Assembly (NCBI GenBank): GCA_026018925.1
Contig: JAKSZU010000009.1
Span: 39,639,194-39,703,193 of the forward strand
Origin: Tupaia tana
Taxonomy: Eukaryota; Chordata; Mammalia; Scandentia; Tupaiidae
DNA: 64,000 nucleotides
Direction of reading: 5' to 3'
A model generated the notes under the pieces. It did no database searches. It was given only the letters and a program-made list of their open reading frames with translations, and was not told where the DNA came from. The position numbers and the translations under genes were made by a program. Numbering within the stretch: the first letter of the stretch is position 1; the number at the start of each line of letters is the position of its first letter. This document shows positions 1-10,257 of this stretch, piece after piece.

Positions 1-342
1 AAATGAGCATTTGTGGCCTGAGAAGTATTATTCCTTGGCTTCTTGATTCTACATTAGTTGTGTGTGATAGGAATGACTTCAATTCATATCATCAATTTTC
101 ACACTGGAATATACTTTTTTCTTAAAGAAATGATAAATGCTTAGTAATATTTAACTCTCAGAGGAAAGACTGGTTGGGTAGGCAGTACAGAAATGAGAAG
201 CATGCACTTTTCATCTTGTAATTTTCATCATTTTATAAATTTAGAATGTGTTTTTATGTCAAAGGGGGCAGATGTTTATTGTCTTACTTGTGCTTCTATG
301 TTAAAAAAAATAAAAACTCATGAGAAAATTTTATCTCTATTG
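1..342. other. Unassigned AT-rich sequence
   Basis: No repeat, RNA gene or coding signal recognised. The 72-codon ORF that begins in it runs on into the 7SL-derived SINE and is not credible as a gene. Confidence 0.5.
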
Positions 343-344
343 TC

Positions 345-515
345 TTTTTTCTTAAGACAGGGTCTCACTGTTATGCCTCAACTTCCCAGCTGGGACTTTA
401 TAGACTTATGACACACCTCACTCCTTTTTTCAGACAGGGCCTCGCTATGTTGCCAGGCCAGTCTTAAACTTGCAATCTTCCTTCCTCAGCTTTCTGCAGG
501 AAACCACACCTGGTC
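345..515 (-). repeat. Dimeric 7SL-RNA-derived SINE remnant
   Basis: On the minus strand two 7SL-like units lie head to tail. The first (about 515-425) reads like the Alu-domain consensus: caggtgtgg, a gctgaggaaggaagattgc block, then ggcaacatagcgaggccctg, followed by a short A-run. The second (about 423-345) has gtcccagctgggaag, ttgaggca, then cagtgagaccctgtctt, with an apparent internal deletion. 7SL-derived SINEs are known only from Euarchontoglires, so this is the best taxonomic clue in the window. Confidence 0.75.
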
Positions 516-518
516 TTT

Positions 519-590
519 AGGTTAGAGTGGAAATCAAACCCAGATCTCCCATGTGAGTACATCTTAGCAGCATATGCCACTGGGCCTGCA
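519..590 (-). repeat. tRNA-like SINE head adjoining the 7SL remnant
   Basis: The minus strand begins ggcccagtggcatatgctgc and carries a B-box-like gggtttgatttcc. It sits directly 5' of the 7SL-derived units in the same orientation. It is either the head of a composite tRNA/7SL SINE or an independent truncated tRNA SINE. Confidence 0.55.
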
Positions 591-650
591 ATTGCCTTTT
601 TATCAACTATGATACAGTTGAATCAGGTTGAATCAGAATGTTCCTTTTCT

Positions 651-923
651 TTCTTTCTTTTTTTTTTGGAGAGGTTTTTGCTATAGGGCACATGCGCTAA
701 CCAGACAGACAGAGAGAGACAGAGAGACAGAAAGCGAGAAATCACCCCCCTCCCCAGGGGGGATGTCCATGCTACAATCCTTTCTCCTCCATTCTCCTCT
801 CAGGATCTTGGGCACTCACGCACATGCGCCCTGCATGAGTTTAAGCCACCTGGTCCGGGACTCGAACCGCGGTTGACTACGTGGGAGTCTAGTGACATAG
901 CCATTACACTAACTGCTGGTCCC
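651..923 (-). repeat. SINE-A, full length
   Basis: Starts with the T-run and ggagaggtttttgctatagg (tail complement) and ends at the head complement aactgctggtccc. The middle carries the family landmark cctccattctcctctcagga. The 82-codon ORF across it is a reading of the repeat. Confidence 0.9.
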
Positions 924-1689
924 TTCAGGCCTTTTCTGACCAGTGTTCCGTAAGCTTTTAGTGGCTGACAATTTTAAACAAAAGAAACAGGAAAAGCAAT
1001 ATGTAAAAACTACTGCCATGAAAGATTTTCAGACATATTTTTCCTCCCTTCAGAATCCTATGCATACGTGTCACTACAAATTCCTAAAAAAACTTAGAAG
1101 GCATTGTGTGTATAGTAAACATCTAAAGAACCAGAAGCCAGGAGTACAGGTAAGTATAGGTTAGGAACCTTCTATAGTAGTGCAAACCAGAAATGATGAT
1201 GGTTTGGATTAGAGAGAAAGCAGAGGAAATAGGTAGACATGAAGAGGTGTGGGAGACATTTTTGCAAAATGAATTAGCAGATCTTGGTATAAAAGGAGGA
1301 AAACTATGAGCTAGAATTGCTGGCACAGACAGAAGAAATTTGATCGGTCTCTCTGTCTACAGTAGTAATAGTGTAGTGAAGTGAGAGAAAGTGAACAATT
1401 CCATGCTTTAGCATAAATCATATAGATGATCACAATTATGATATTTTATGAAGATTACTTGAAGGATAAAGCACAATGTTGACTTTTATTATTAAAGACT
1501 TGGATTTCAGTCTCCTTTTACACCATGTAAATAAACTCTCTGAGGCTGAGTTGTTCTTTCTTTTTTTAAATTTTAGATTAAATTTTATCTTTTTTAATGG
1601 CCAGAGGATACATGTGCTCACCCAGAGAGAGGGGGGGGACAGAGAAAGAAGAAGAGACAATAAAGAGGGTAAAAATAGTACCTGACTCA
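924..1689. other. Unassigned sequence
   Basis: No element recognised. Small ORFs on both strands (73, 86 and 69 codons) have no recognisable similarity. A purine-rich stretch at 1627-1665 resembles degenerate SINE body. Confidence 0.4.
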
Positions 1690-1941
1690 GGACCAACAGA
1701 TGGCTTAGTGGTTACGTCACTGGACTTTCACATGACCAACTGAGGTTCAAGTTCCGGACCTGGCAGCTTGAAACTCATGCCAAGCTTCAATGTACATACC
1801 CAAAATCCAAAACAAAAAAGGACTAGAAAAGAAGGAATAGCAGCATGGCCATCCCCAGTGGGTGATTTCTCGCTTTCTGTCTGTCTCTCTGTCAAGCATG
1901 TGTGCCCTATAGCAAAAATATCTCCCTCCCACCAAAAAAAT
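1690..1941 (+). repeat. SINE-A, flanked by 13-bp duplication
   Basis: Head ggaccaacagatggcttagt, B box ggttcaagttcc, CT-rich body and tail ccctatagcaaaaata. It is flanked by agtacctgactca (1677-1689) and agtatctgactca (1942-1954), one mismatch, a target-site duplication. Confidence 0.92.
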
Positions 1942-2281
1942 AGTATCTGACTCATAAGTCTCTTGCAAGGATGAAATCAGGTATACACATGAAAAAAAAA
2001 AGTTTTATAGAACCTTAAAGCATCATTCAGATGTTAATTTTTAATGCTATATTAGTATTATTATTTTAAAATTAGGAAAATTATTTTCCCCTTAAGTTGA
2101 AATTTCTTACCAGCACGCCATTCACTTTGCTCTGTGTATCTTCTACACTCAATATTATACTACAGAAATATTTTTCATGGCAGTTCTTTCATACTCAGCT
2201 TGTGTTAACTGCATGGTCCCAGCAACTATTTATAACTATAGCTAACTTATTTTAATTGTAGCATAATGGTCTATTAATAAA

Positions 2282-2411
2282 TATGAGAAGACTTCAAAAA
2301 GTTTGTGAAAAAAAATAGAATTAAAGTATGAGTTTATTTTGGTACAAAGAAAATTAAAACTACATTTTTTTATAATATGCATTTTCCATGAACTTTTTGA
2401 AGATCCTATGT
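2282..2411. mobile_element. Mariner-type MITE
   Basis: A roughly 130-bp AT-rich element with terminal inverted repeats. The left end reads agacttcaaaaagtttgtga and the complement of the right end reads gatcttcaaaaagttcatgg, near TA dinucleotides. The same terminus bounds the mariner remnant near 34.9 kb. No coding capacity. Confidence 0.75.
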
Positions 2412-2496
2412 ATACTGCAATGTATTGATCCTTTGTTCTATTATAATTGAAATGTTCTCTTTTTTCATTATTACATGCTTCAAAAAATGAACATGG

Positions 2497-2700
2497 GAGG
2501 GGCCTATAGATGATGTAGCATTTATATTACTGGACGCCCACATGGCCAATGATTTGAGTTCCAGACCCAGTAGTTTGAAAATTACACAGGGTGCATGTGC
2601 ATTCATATGCATGCATGCCTAAGATCCCAAGAGGAGAATGGAGAAAGGATTACATTGTGGCCATCCTCCCCTGGGGGTGATTTTTTACTTTCCCTCTCAC

Positions 2701-2755
<55 letters not shown>

Positions 2756-2800
2756 GGTAAGCATACACCCTAAGGCAAAAACCTCTCAAAGAAAAAGAAA
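2497..2800 (+). repeat. SINE-A with expanded (TC)n
   Basis: Head-like ggcctatagatgatgtagca, then a body with agaggagaatggaga and a tail ccctaaggcaaaaacctctc. The CT-rich segment has grown into a TC microsatellite at about 2706-2752. Confidence 0.85.
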
Positions 2801-2995
2801 ATTCAACGATGTTTTCTTGTGTGGCTCTGTGAGCTTCTCTAAGATAAATACCTGGGAAGGAGTAATACTCATTGTGGGGTATAAATGTCCTCAGCTTTGT
2901 TGGATACTGTCATGTGTTGTTCTGAGTGCTTGAAACAACTTACGCTTTAATCAGCAATGCATGGAGTCCTTCTTTCTTTAAAAACTTACGGACAC

Positions 2996-3159
2996 AGGGG
3001 TCAGCAGGTGGTATGGTGGTTATGGATGTTGGACTCCCACATGGCTGACCCAGTAGCTTGCTTTCTCACTTCCTCTCTCTTGCTCTTGCTCTCTGGCTCT
3101 GTCTCTCTCTGGTCAAAATTAAATAAATAAATAAATTTAAATAAAATAATTTAAAACAA
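2996..3159 (+). repeat. SINE-B, 10-11 bp duplication
   Basis: Head ggggtcagcaggtggtatgg, then gcttgctttctcacttcc, CT-rich body, ctctggtcaaaatt and an (AAAT)n tail. Flanks cttacggacac (2985-2995) and ttatggacac (3160-3169) are a target-site duplication with one mismatch. Confidence 0.9.
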
Positions 3160-3889
3160 TTATGGACACTTAGTATCATTAAACTTTTAAGACCTTAACA
3201 AAATCTAACGAGAGTAGGGATACTAATAGACTTTCTTTGTTGCTTAAATTTGCATTTACTAGGACCATGAAACAATCTTTCACAAGTTTTTTTATAAGCC
3301 ATTCATATTTTCTTTGGTTAACTGCCTAATCTAAAACTTTTGAAATCTGATGATGAGCTCTCAAATTGTTCTTACATATTCCTATTCATATTTCTGGCTG
3401 CCATATTACCTTGCCTAAGACAGTTACACTTCCTATACTTCATTTTCTATTTACAGAATACCAGGTTATTACTCATCATGAGATTCATTGTTCTACCTTT
3501 AGCAGTACTTAAAATGGTTGTAAAGTGCAACTATCCATGAATGTTGCTTTAGACCACCAATGGTCACACTGTAATTTAGTACCAGAAATACATATAAAAA
3601 TGCTTGCCACCGCAAAGCAAATAACCTTCTACTTTATGTATATATAAAAACAAAATCAGGTAGCTGTTAGTGCTTTGGACTCGGCTGTCATGGAGATCAC
3701 TGGTACCGGGAAAAATTAATACAGGTAGCGACTGCTATGTGTTCAGACAGAGCCCAGGCACGAGACCATTCAAAACACACTGCATCCAACAGCTGAATGG
3801 GGGCGCGAATGTAACTCAGTGAGAACGATGTTAGACTTCAAATCACTGAAGGCAAAGCTGACTTCCTGGGGCTCTAGCACTCAGAGCCA
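3160..3889. other. Unassigned sequence, GC rising to the right
   Basis: 3170-3650 is AT-rich without recognisable elements. 3660-3890 is richer in GC and CpG and may be further, unrecognised, retroposed material upstream of the CAPZA1 pseudogene. Confidence 0.4.
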
Positions 3890-4510
3890 TCACCCACAGG
3901 CGCATAACTGACTTGGCGCCCTTGGGGTCCTTGTTTCCCAGTGGGTCCTTCTGACAGCCCCCCCCCCTCCCCCGATAATTCCATCACTCGGCTTCCTTCC
4001 CAGCCTGCCTCGAGCCCATGCCAGGCTGGGCTAGAGCAGCCCAAGATTGCCGGCTTCGAGGATCCAGTCTCGGATGAAGAAAAATATGCATAGCTGCTAA
4101 ATTCATCACTCATGCACCCCCATGGGGAATTTAATGAAGTAGTCAATGATGTCCAGCTACTACTTAATAATGACAGTCTTCTCAGGGAAAGGGCAGCACA
4201 TGTATTTACATTGTTTACACTTGTATGACCAGGCCTTAAGGGTAGGTCATTTTTTTAAGAACCAAGTAGTGTCTTCCTACCTATCTTCAAATACATGTCA
4301 AGAAAGAAGAGTGTTGTGCTTCAGCTCTGTTTTTGCTCAGTAATACAGTTAGGCAAAAGTTTGTTTTCAAGTGACCCATTGAGTAGTGTAAGCATTTTTG
4401 TTTATTTCAAATATAATATATTTATATTATTTGTCATTCATACTGTCCATCCATACCACACTATCTTCTGTATCAGATAGCCAATAAAAATATACCTGTT
4501 TTGTTCTTAA
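3890..4510 (+). pseudogene. CAPZA1: CAPZA1 processed pseudogene, internally deleted
   Basis: CAPZA1 encodes the alpha-1 subunit of the F-actin capping protein CapZ. From 4052 the plus strand reads AGFEDPVSDEEK, a stop, then [20 protein letters not shown] and [11 protein letters not shown]. This matches the N-terminus of CAPZA alpha subunits; the residues before SDEEK favour CAPZA1 over CAPZA2. The start codon position carries ATT, there is an in-frame TAG at 4111-4113, and the arginine-isoleucine-alanine part is frame-disturbed. Similarity stops after about 55 of 286 codons; the rest looks like 3' UTR, with AATAAA near 4483 and a short A-run near 4501-4507. The pyrimidine-rich 3950-4045 segment may be decayed 5' UTR. 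No introns are seen. It is non-functional: no start, a stop and most of the CDS missing. The parent assignment is by recall; the UTR assignments are inference. Confidence 0.82.
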
Positions 4511-4540
4511 AAAAGTCAAACTTATTCAAATAAATGATTT

Positions 4541-4634
4541 AAAAATATCTATGTAGATTGAGTAGATAACTCACAGAGTCAATTAGAAAAATATCTATGT
4601 AGATTGAGTAGATAACTCACAGAGTCAATTAGAA
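4541..4634. repeat. Tandem duplication, about 46 bp x 2
   Basis: The unit aaaatatctatgtagattga ... cagagtcaattagaa occurs twice back to back with almost no difference, so it is a recent local duplication. Confidence 0.93.
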
Positions 4635-4804
4635 GGTGAATTTTGACTCAAGCTACTCAAATCACCTATGATCAACATAGCGACCTGAAAATAATACATT
4701 AATAACACATGATAAATAAATATGTAACATTCTCATAGCTCCTTTTTTAGGTTGAGTCATACAAAATAGTAGGAGAGACAAGAAACTATAAAAAATCTTC
4801 AGCC

Positions 4805-4995
4805 TTGGGGATGGCATGTAGCATGGTGGTTAAGAATGCTGAACTCCCACATGGCCAACTGTGGTTCAAGTCCCAGACATGGTAGCTTGCTTTCTCACTT
4901 CCTCTCTCTCTCTCTCTGTCACTTTCTCACTCTGTCCCTCTCTGGTCAAATTAAAATAAATAAATAAATAAATAAGGTTAAATAAACAATTATTA
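4805..4995 (+). repeat. SINE-B, 14-bp duplication
   Basis: Head with tagcatggtggttaagaatg, B box ggttcaagtccc, gcttgctttctcacttcc, CT body and (AAAT)n tail ending gttaaataaa. Flanked by aaaaatcttcagcc (4791-4804) and aaaaaatttcagcc (4996-5009). Confidence 0.93.
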
Positions 4996-5114
4996 AAAAA
5001 ATTTCAGCCATCCATTCAGCAAAATGTATTGAGTACATATTATATGGAAGACCTTGAAAACTAACTTCTATGGAGTATAAAATTATGATTGAGATGTTTA
5101 TCCAGTAAGTAAGA

Positions 5115-5153
<39 letters not shown>
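5115..5153. repeat. (AT)n microsatellite
   Basis: About 19 uninterrupted AT units. A 77-codon minus-strand ORF through it is low-complexity. Confidence 0.98.
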
Positions 5154-5156
<3 letters not shown>

Positions 5157-6169
5157 GTATAAATGGTGCAGTGTGGCATGGACTATTAATTTTCTCCTAA
5201 TAAAGATTATGCCTATCTTTTTTAGTGATTTAAAAAAAAACGTTCAGCTTAGCATTTCATTCCCCAAAATTAAAATTGCATTTCTGAGCCTCATTTGAGG
5301 CAGATGTGCCCATGAAAATGAGTTTTGGCCAAGGGTCTGCAGTAAATGTCTGGAGGGTCATCCAGAAAGTAAATGTAAATAGAGAAAACATACTCTCTCT
5401 TTATTCTTTCTTCCTTACCATTTGCTGAAATTTATATGTGATGGTAAGAACTGGAACAATTATCATAAATAATTCAGTGACAGATATAGACAAAGAATGA
5501 TTGGGCAAACAATGTGGCCCCTTTTTATGATGCTGTGGAGTTACATACTAGACCTGGACTATCTTTCTTTAAACCACTGTTATGTGGTGAAAAATAAGGT
5601 TTGCTCTTGTGTAAAGCACCATAATTTTGAGTTTTTGATCCTATGCACACAATCTTAATCCTAAATTAAAAACATGTGCAAACAAGTACACAGTGAAATC
5701 CCATAAGTTTAGTAACAGAAAAATAAATTTCCAAAGGTTGTGCAAAAATAAAAAGAAGATACCGCTTATCTTCACAGGCTTGAAAAATTTCTCACGAACT
5801 CCCAAAATTTTGAACTTACACTCAAAGTAATAAATCACACAAGTAAACAAGGCACTGTAAGTAAAACAAACATTAGAAATAGATCTGTTTAAGTATGTCT
5901 AAAATATTTAATGAAATGAAACAAAATTATTAAAATATGAATAAAGTACAAGTGATTATATAAAAGACCAACAAATTTGAAAATAATCAAACAAATTTTA
6001 GGGGAAAATAAATAAAAGAAAGGAAATTTTGAAATACATACAAAAGTTTCGGCTTTTCTCAATGGCATAGCATTTTAGTAGAACTAACTCTCCAGAAAAC
6101 AAGAATTATAAAATCTGAACAGAATATTAAAGAAAAGAATCAGCACAACTATTTGAAGGCAGTTGAAAA
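5154..6169. other. Mostly unassigned; possible LTR-type end
   Basis: 5510-5640 (ggccccttttt, a tgctgtggag block, then aaaccactgttatg) resembles the 3' part of an old mammalian LTR but is too decayed to name. 5870-6170 is A-rich and could be the start of the LINE sequence that follows. Confidence 0.3.
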
Positions 6170-6410
6170 CAACTAAAAGCAGATGGCACTTGAAGAGAAG
6201 TCAACTCCTAACACAGGAACTGTGCTGGAAGCTACATGGCTCGTCACAGGTTCAGAGTCTGAATTGAGCTGAAACATGTGACACACGTACACCCAAGACC
6301 CTGACTACCTGGAGGACTGGCTGGGAGAAGGCAATTGTAGTGTAACCAGACTCTGTAGGGGTGTCTCTCTCTCTCCTTTATGTACTCATACTCTCTCATG
6401 AAAAAAAGAC
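6170..6410 (+). repeat. Probable SINE-D copy, decayed
   Basis: Contains ctacatggctcg, cacaggttcagagtctgaat (B-box-like) and a middle reading ggaggactggctggga, then a CT-rich end. The middle matches the copy at 29.1 kb. Boundaries are approximate. Confidence 0.45.
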
Positions 6411-6846
6411 AAACCTATAAGATGACAAAAATGCTGAAGTTAGTAGACAAATATACTAACAGAACAAACGTGTTCTATAATGCTAAGGACATTACAGTTA
6501 TATGAACAGATGAGCCACATTAACATAAAGTAAAATAACAATGAACCAAATGGGAATTTTAGAACTGAATAACTAAAATAAAATATTTACCAGATGAGCT
6601 TAACAGTATATTGGAGGGGGGAAAAAAAAGAAAGAAAAAAAAAGTTGATTGGAGGAAAAAAAAAAGAAAAAGCTGATGAACTTGAAGATATATCATTAAA
6701 ATTACCTGGTCAAAAAATGTGTGAGATGATAATGAACAATGACTCAGTGGTTTATGGAACAATATTAAATAGTGTAAGAAATGTTTTTTGTCCCAGAGGG
6801 AATGGAGAAAGTGAAAAAAAAAAATACGGATAAAAATATCTGAAGA

Positions 6847-7114
6847 GGGACCAGCAGTTAGCGTAATGGCTATGTTGCTAGACTCCCATATAGTCGACCA
6901 TGGTTCGAGTCCCGGACCCGGCGGCTTGAACTCACACCAGGCCATGTGCATGTGTGCCTAAGATTCTGAGAGGAGAATGGAGGAGAAGGGATTGCGGCGT
7001 GGCCATCCCCCCGGGGGGTGATTTCTCGCTTTCTGTCTCTCTGTCTCTCTATGTCTTTCTGGTGAACGCACATGCCCTATAGCAAAAACTTCTCCAAAAA
7101 CAGAAAAAAAAAAA
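6847..7114 (+). repeat. SINE-A, young
   Basis: Near-consensus head gggaccagcagttagcgtaa, intact B box ggttcgagtcccgg, full body and tail gccctatagcaaaaacttct. Inserted in the LINE. Flanks tatctgaaga and catttgaaga suggest a short target-site duplication. Confidence 0.95.
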
Positions 7115-7617
7115 ACATTTGAAGAAAACATGGCCAAAATTTTTCAAAATGAAAACTTATGAATCCTTACAAAAAACTTTAAGGTCAACTTACAGATTTT
7201 AAAAGCTCAATTGTTAACAAATACAAAGAAAGCATCATACCCAAAATGTTGAAATGTAGACAGAAGATAATTAAGGCATCCAGAGGAGAGTAATCTATTA
7301 CATACAGAAGAAAAATAAAAAGAATAGATAAATTATCAGTATGTAAAATTAAGGATAATGAAAGTATGACACCTATGACATCCTTCATGTGCCGGAAAAC
7401 AACCTGTGAAACAGAATCTTATAAACTGTGGTAGTATTTCTCAAATGTGAGGGATAAATGAAGACATTTTCAATAAATAAAAACTAATTTTGTCACAAAA
7501 ACGTATAAACTACATAAAGTACTAAAATAAATTCTACATATCGAGGGAAAAATTATACTGGATTAAAGAGTGAATCTACAGAAAGAAATGATAAACATCA
7601 AAAACGGTAAACATGGA

Positions 7618-7856
7618 CGCATCAGGTGGCATGGTAGTTAAAGCACTGGACTCCCACATGGGTTACTGTAGTTGAAGCCTGGACCTGGTGGCTTGAAAAT
7701 CAATCCAGGAGTGTGTGGACGTGTGCCCAAAATCCTAAGAGGAGAATGGAGAAGGGATTGTAGCATGGCCATCCCTTTTGAAAGGTGATTTCTCACTTTC
7801 CCTCATTGTCTCTGGCAAGCATATGTTCCCTGTGACATAAACCAAGACATAAAAAA
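7618..7856 (+). repeat. SINE-A, older copy
   Basis: Head atcaggtggcatggtagtta, then agaggagaatgg, CT-poor body and degenerate tail. Flanked by ggtaaacatgga (7606-7617) and ggtaaatatgaa (7857-7868). Confidence 0.88.
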
Positions 7857-8394
7857 GGTAAATATGAAGATATTATAAATAGAGATGACTATATAAAAAG
7901 ACATGGAGAAACTGTACATTGAGATTAAGTGAAAGAAGACATTCTGAATAGGTCATATACTGCATGATTCCATCTATATAACATTCTAGAAAGAAACTGT
8001 GGAGACAGTAAAAAGATCAATGGTTGCCAGGACCTGGAGGGTAGAGATAAATAGGTGGAGCACAAGGGGTTTTTAGGGGACTAAATATATTCTATCTAAA
8101 ACTGCAATGATAGATGTATGTCATTGTGATGTCAAAAACCCATAGATTATACAACACCAAGGATGAATCTTAATGTAGAGTATGGACTTTGTGTGATAAT
8201 GATGTCTCAATGTAAGTTCACCAGTTATAACAAATGTCCTGAACATACAGAATATTGATAGTTGGAAAGCTGTGCATGTATAGCTATAGAAAGTATGTGG
8301 GGAATCTCTGTACTTTCTGCTCAATTTTGCTATGAATCTAAAATTGCTCTAAAAAAATCTATTGAAAGAAACTTGAGCCAAAGAGAAATAAAAA

Positions 8395-9251
8395 TGTATG
8401 TTCACACAAAATCCTGCATCTGTTTATTTACAAGAACATTATTTTTTAATATTTTTTTAATATTTTATGTCAATTTATTTTATATACTCAATTACATATG
8501 TCACTTAGCTTGCAAAGTGAGTACTCTAACATGTATACATTTCTCACCCATCCAGTTGACAATAATATAGAGTTATCTTCAACAGATAATAGCCTATTTA
8601 TTTGTCCCATAATTCCTTGTCTCTCTATTTTTCTCTTTAATGTCCTTCCTCAGACTCTCCTCCTTCAACAAGACCTTAGATTTTGACAGAAAATGGGTGA
8701 ATATGAAAGATCTACTGCTGAGTGAAGCAAACCAGACTATGAAGGAGAGACATTGTATGTCTCCACTTCATATATACAAGAACATTATTTATAATAGACA
8801 AAAAGTAGAAGCATCCCAAATGTCCATCAACAGACAAATGGATTAGTAAACTGGAGAATCCATATGATGGAACATTATTTGGCCATAAAAAAGAATGTAA
8901 CACAGGTAAGTGCTATGATGTGGATGATTTAAAATATATTATTCTAAGTGAAAGAAGCCAATCACAAAACATTATGTAATATATTATTTTATTAATAAAA
9001 AAGTCAAGAATAGAGAAACCTATATATAAAGTAGACTGTGATTGCTTAAGGCTGAGAGTAGAGGGTGGAGGCTTAGGGGACCATTAGCTAAAGGATATTC
9101 AGTTCCTTTTTGAAGTGATGACAATGTTCTAAAATTGACTGTTTGGTGGAGGTTTCATATATATGTAAATATACTAAAAAACATTAAATTATACACTTAG
9201 ATGAGGGAATGAATGGTGTGTAAATTATACCTAAAACCTGTTAAAAAATAA
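8395..9251 (+). mobile_element. L1M 3' region, interrupted
   Basis: Continues across an inserted element (8445-8775). The right part holds the conserved L1 track caaatgtccatcaacagaca, atggaacattatttggccat, then the 3' UTR and a tail near 9240-9251. Confidence 0.8.
8445..8775 (-). mobile_element. L1 fragment with 5' inversion (twin priming)
   Basis: The left half (about 8445-8600) is an L1 3' end in minus orientation with its T-run at the left edge. The right half (about 8645-8775) is an upstream L1 segment in plus orientation (ctactgctgagtgaagcaaa). Both lie between perfect 15-bp copies of acaagaacattattt (8430-8444, 8776-8790). This is the structure expected of twin-primed L1 insertion. Confidence 0.82.
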
Positions 9252-9312
9252 AATGAGATATATCTAAACACATAAAAGGATGGATAAAATATATTTAAAA
9301 ATAAAAAAAATT

Positions 9313-10076
9313 CTGATACTAGGTAAGTGCTGGTGAGGCTGTGGTGAAAATGGAACTCTCCCTACATTATTGGTGGGAATGTACTTTAGTACAGCCACTA
9401 TGGAGAACAATATGTAGGTTACTCAAAGATTTACAAATAGAACTACCAGATGATCCAGCAATTCCACTCTTGGGTATCTACCCAAAGGATAAGAGAACAC
9501 TCAGTCGGAAGAGTACCTGCACATTCATGTTTATCGTGGCATTATTCATAATTGCTAAGGCATGAAATCAACCCAATTGTCCATGAAGAGATGAATGGAC
9601 TGAAAAGTGTGGCACATATACACTATGGAATACTACTCAGCCATAAAAATTGAGACCCTGGCATTTGATAGAAAGTGGATGAAGATGGAAGATTTACTGC
9701 TAAATGAAGCAAGCCAGACTATGAAAGAGAGACATTGTATTGCCCCACTCAATATATACTGAATGTCTGCTTTCTATGGCAGAAACTGAAAGATTGAAAG
9801 GTATAAAAGCATGGAGAACAACTGTGAATACTAGAAATAGTGTGAGAGGAGGGTGGGAAATAGGGAAGGATGAGAGGTAGGGAATGAAGGGGAAAAAGAA
9901 AGAAGCAAAAGATTAAATGAACACAAAGTTGGAAAATGACCTGTTGATGATAATGTGTATGATAATATCTTTATCTGGACTAATATACAGTGTATTCATG
10001 CTGAGAAAATTCATTTTGCATGCTATAATAATATACAGTGACTATTAAAAGACATAACAAATCATATATATATATG
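9313..10076 (+). mobile_element. 5'-truncated L1, ORF2 C-terminus plus 3' UTR
   Basis: The 74-codon frame at 9341-9565 reads like the end of L1 ORF2 ([14 protein letters not shown]). It is followed by accagatgatccagcaattc, the tatggaatactactcagcca track and a 3' UTR ending near 10060. It is better preserved than the L1M pieces around it. The reverse transcriptase core is absent. Confidence 0.85.
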
Positions 10077-10257
10077 AAAAAATATGGAATTTGAAATATT
10101 GTTCCTCAGTTTTTTTGGTTCATAAAATTTATTCTTATTGGCTTATATTTTATATATTTATTGATGTGTACATTTAATAATTCATATTTCATAAGATTAT
10201 TTATCATATCTATATATATCTTTGATTATGTGATAATTTGTCTAAATAGATCTAAGT

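Larger units (their letters stand above)
6430..8372 (+). mobile_element. HAL1/L1M-like LINE, split by two SINEs
   Basis: An old LINE reading left to right. 6530-6830 resembles an L1 ORF1 coiled-coil region (aaccaaatgggaattttaga; gatgaacttgaagatatatc). 7120-7600 follows with a piece containing gaagacattttcaataaata. 7870-8372 is a typical L1M 3' end with acaacaccaaggatgaatct and caatgtaagttcaccag, ending in a short A-run. ORF1-like sequence passes to the 3' end with almost no ORF2, the layout of HAL1 half-LINEs, although an internal deletion would look the same. Confidence 0.65.

Noticed and set aside
3660..4050. CpG-island promoter
   Set aside because: GC rise is modest and adjoins a processed pseudogene; better explained as decayed retroposed 5' sequence.
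9341..9565. 74-codon ORF as a gene
   Set aside because: C-terminal end of L1 ORF2 in a truncated element.
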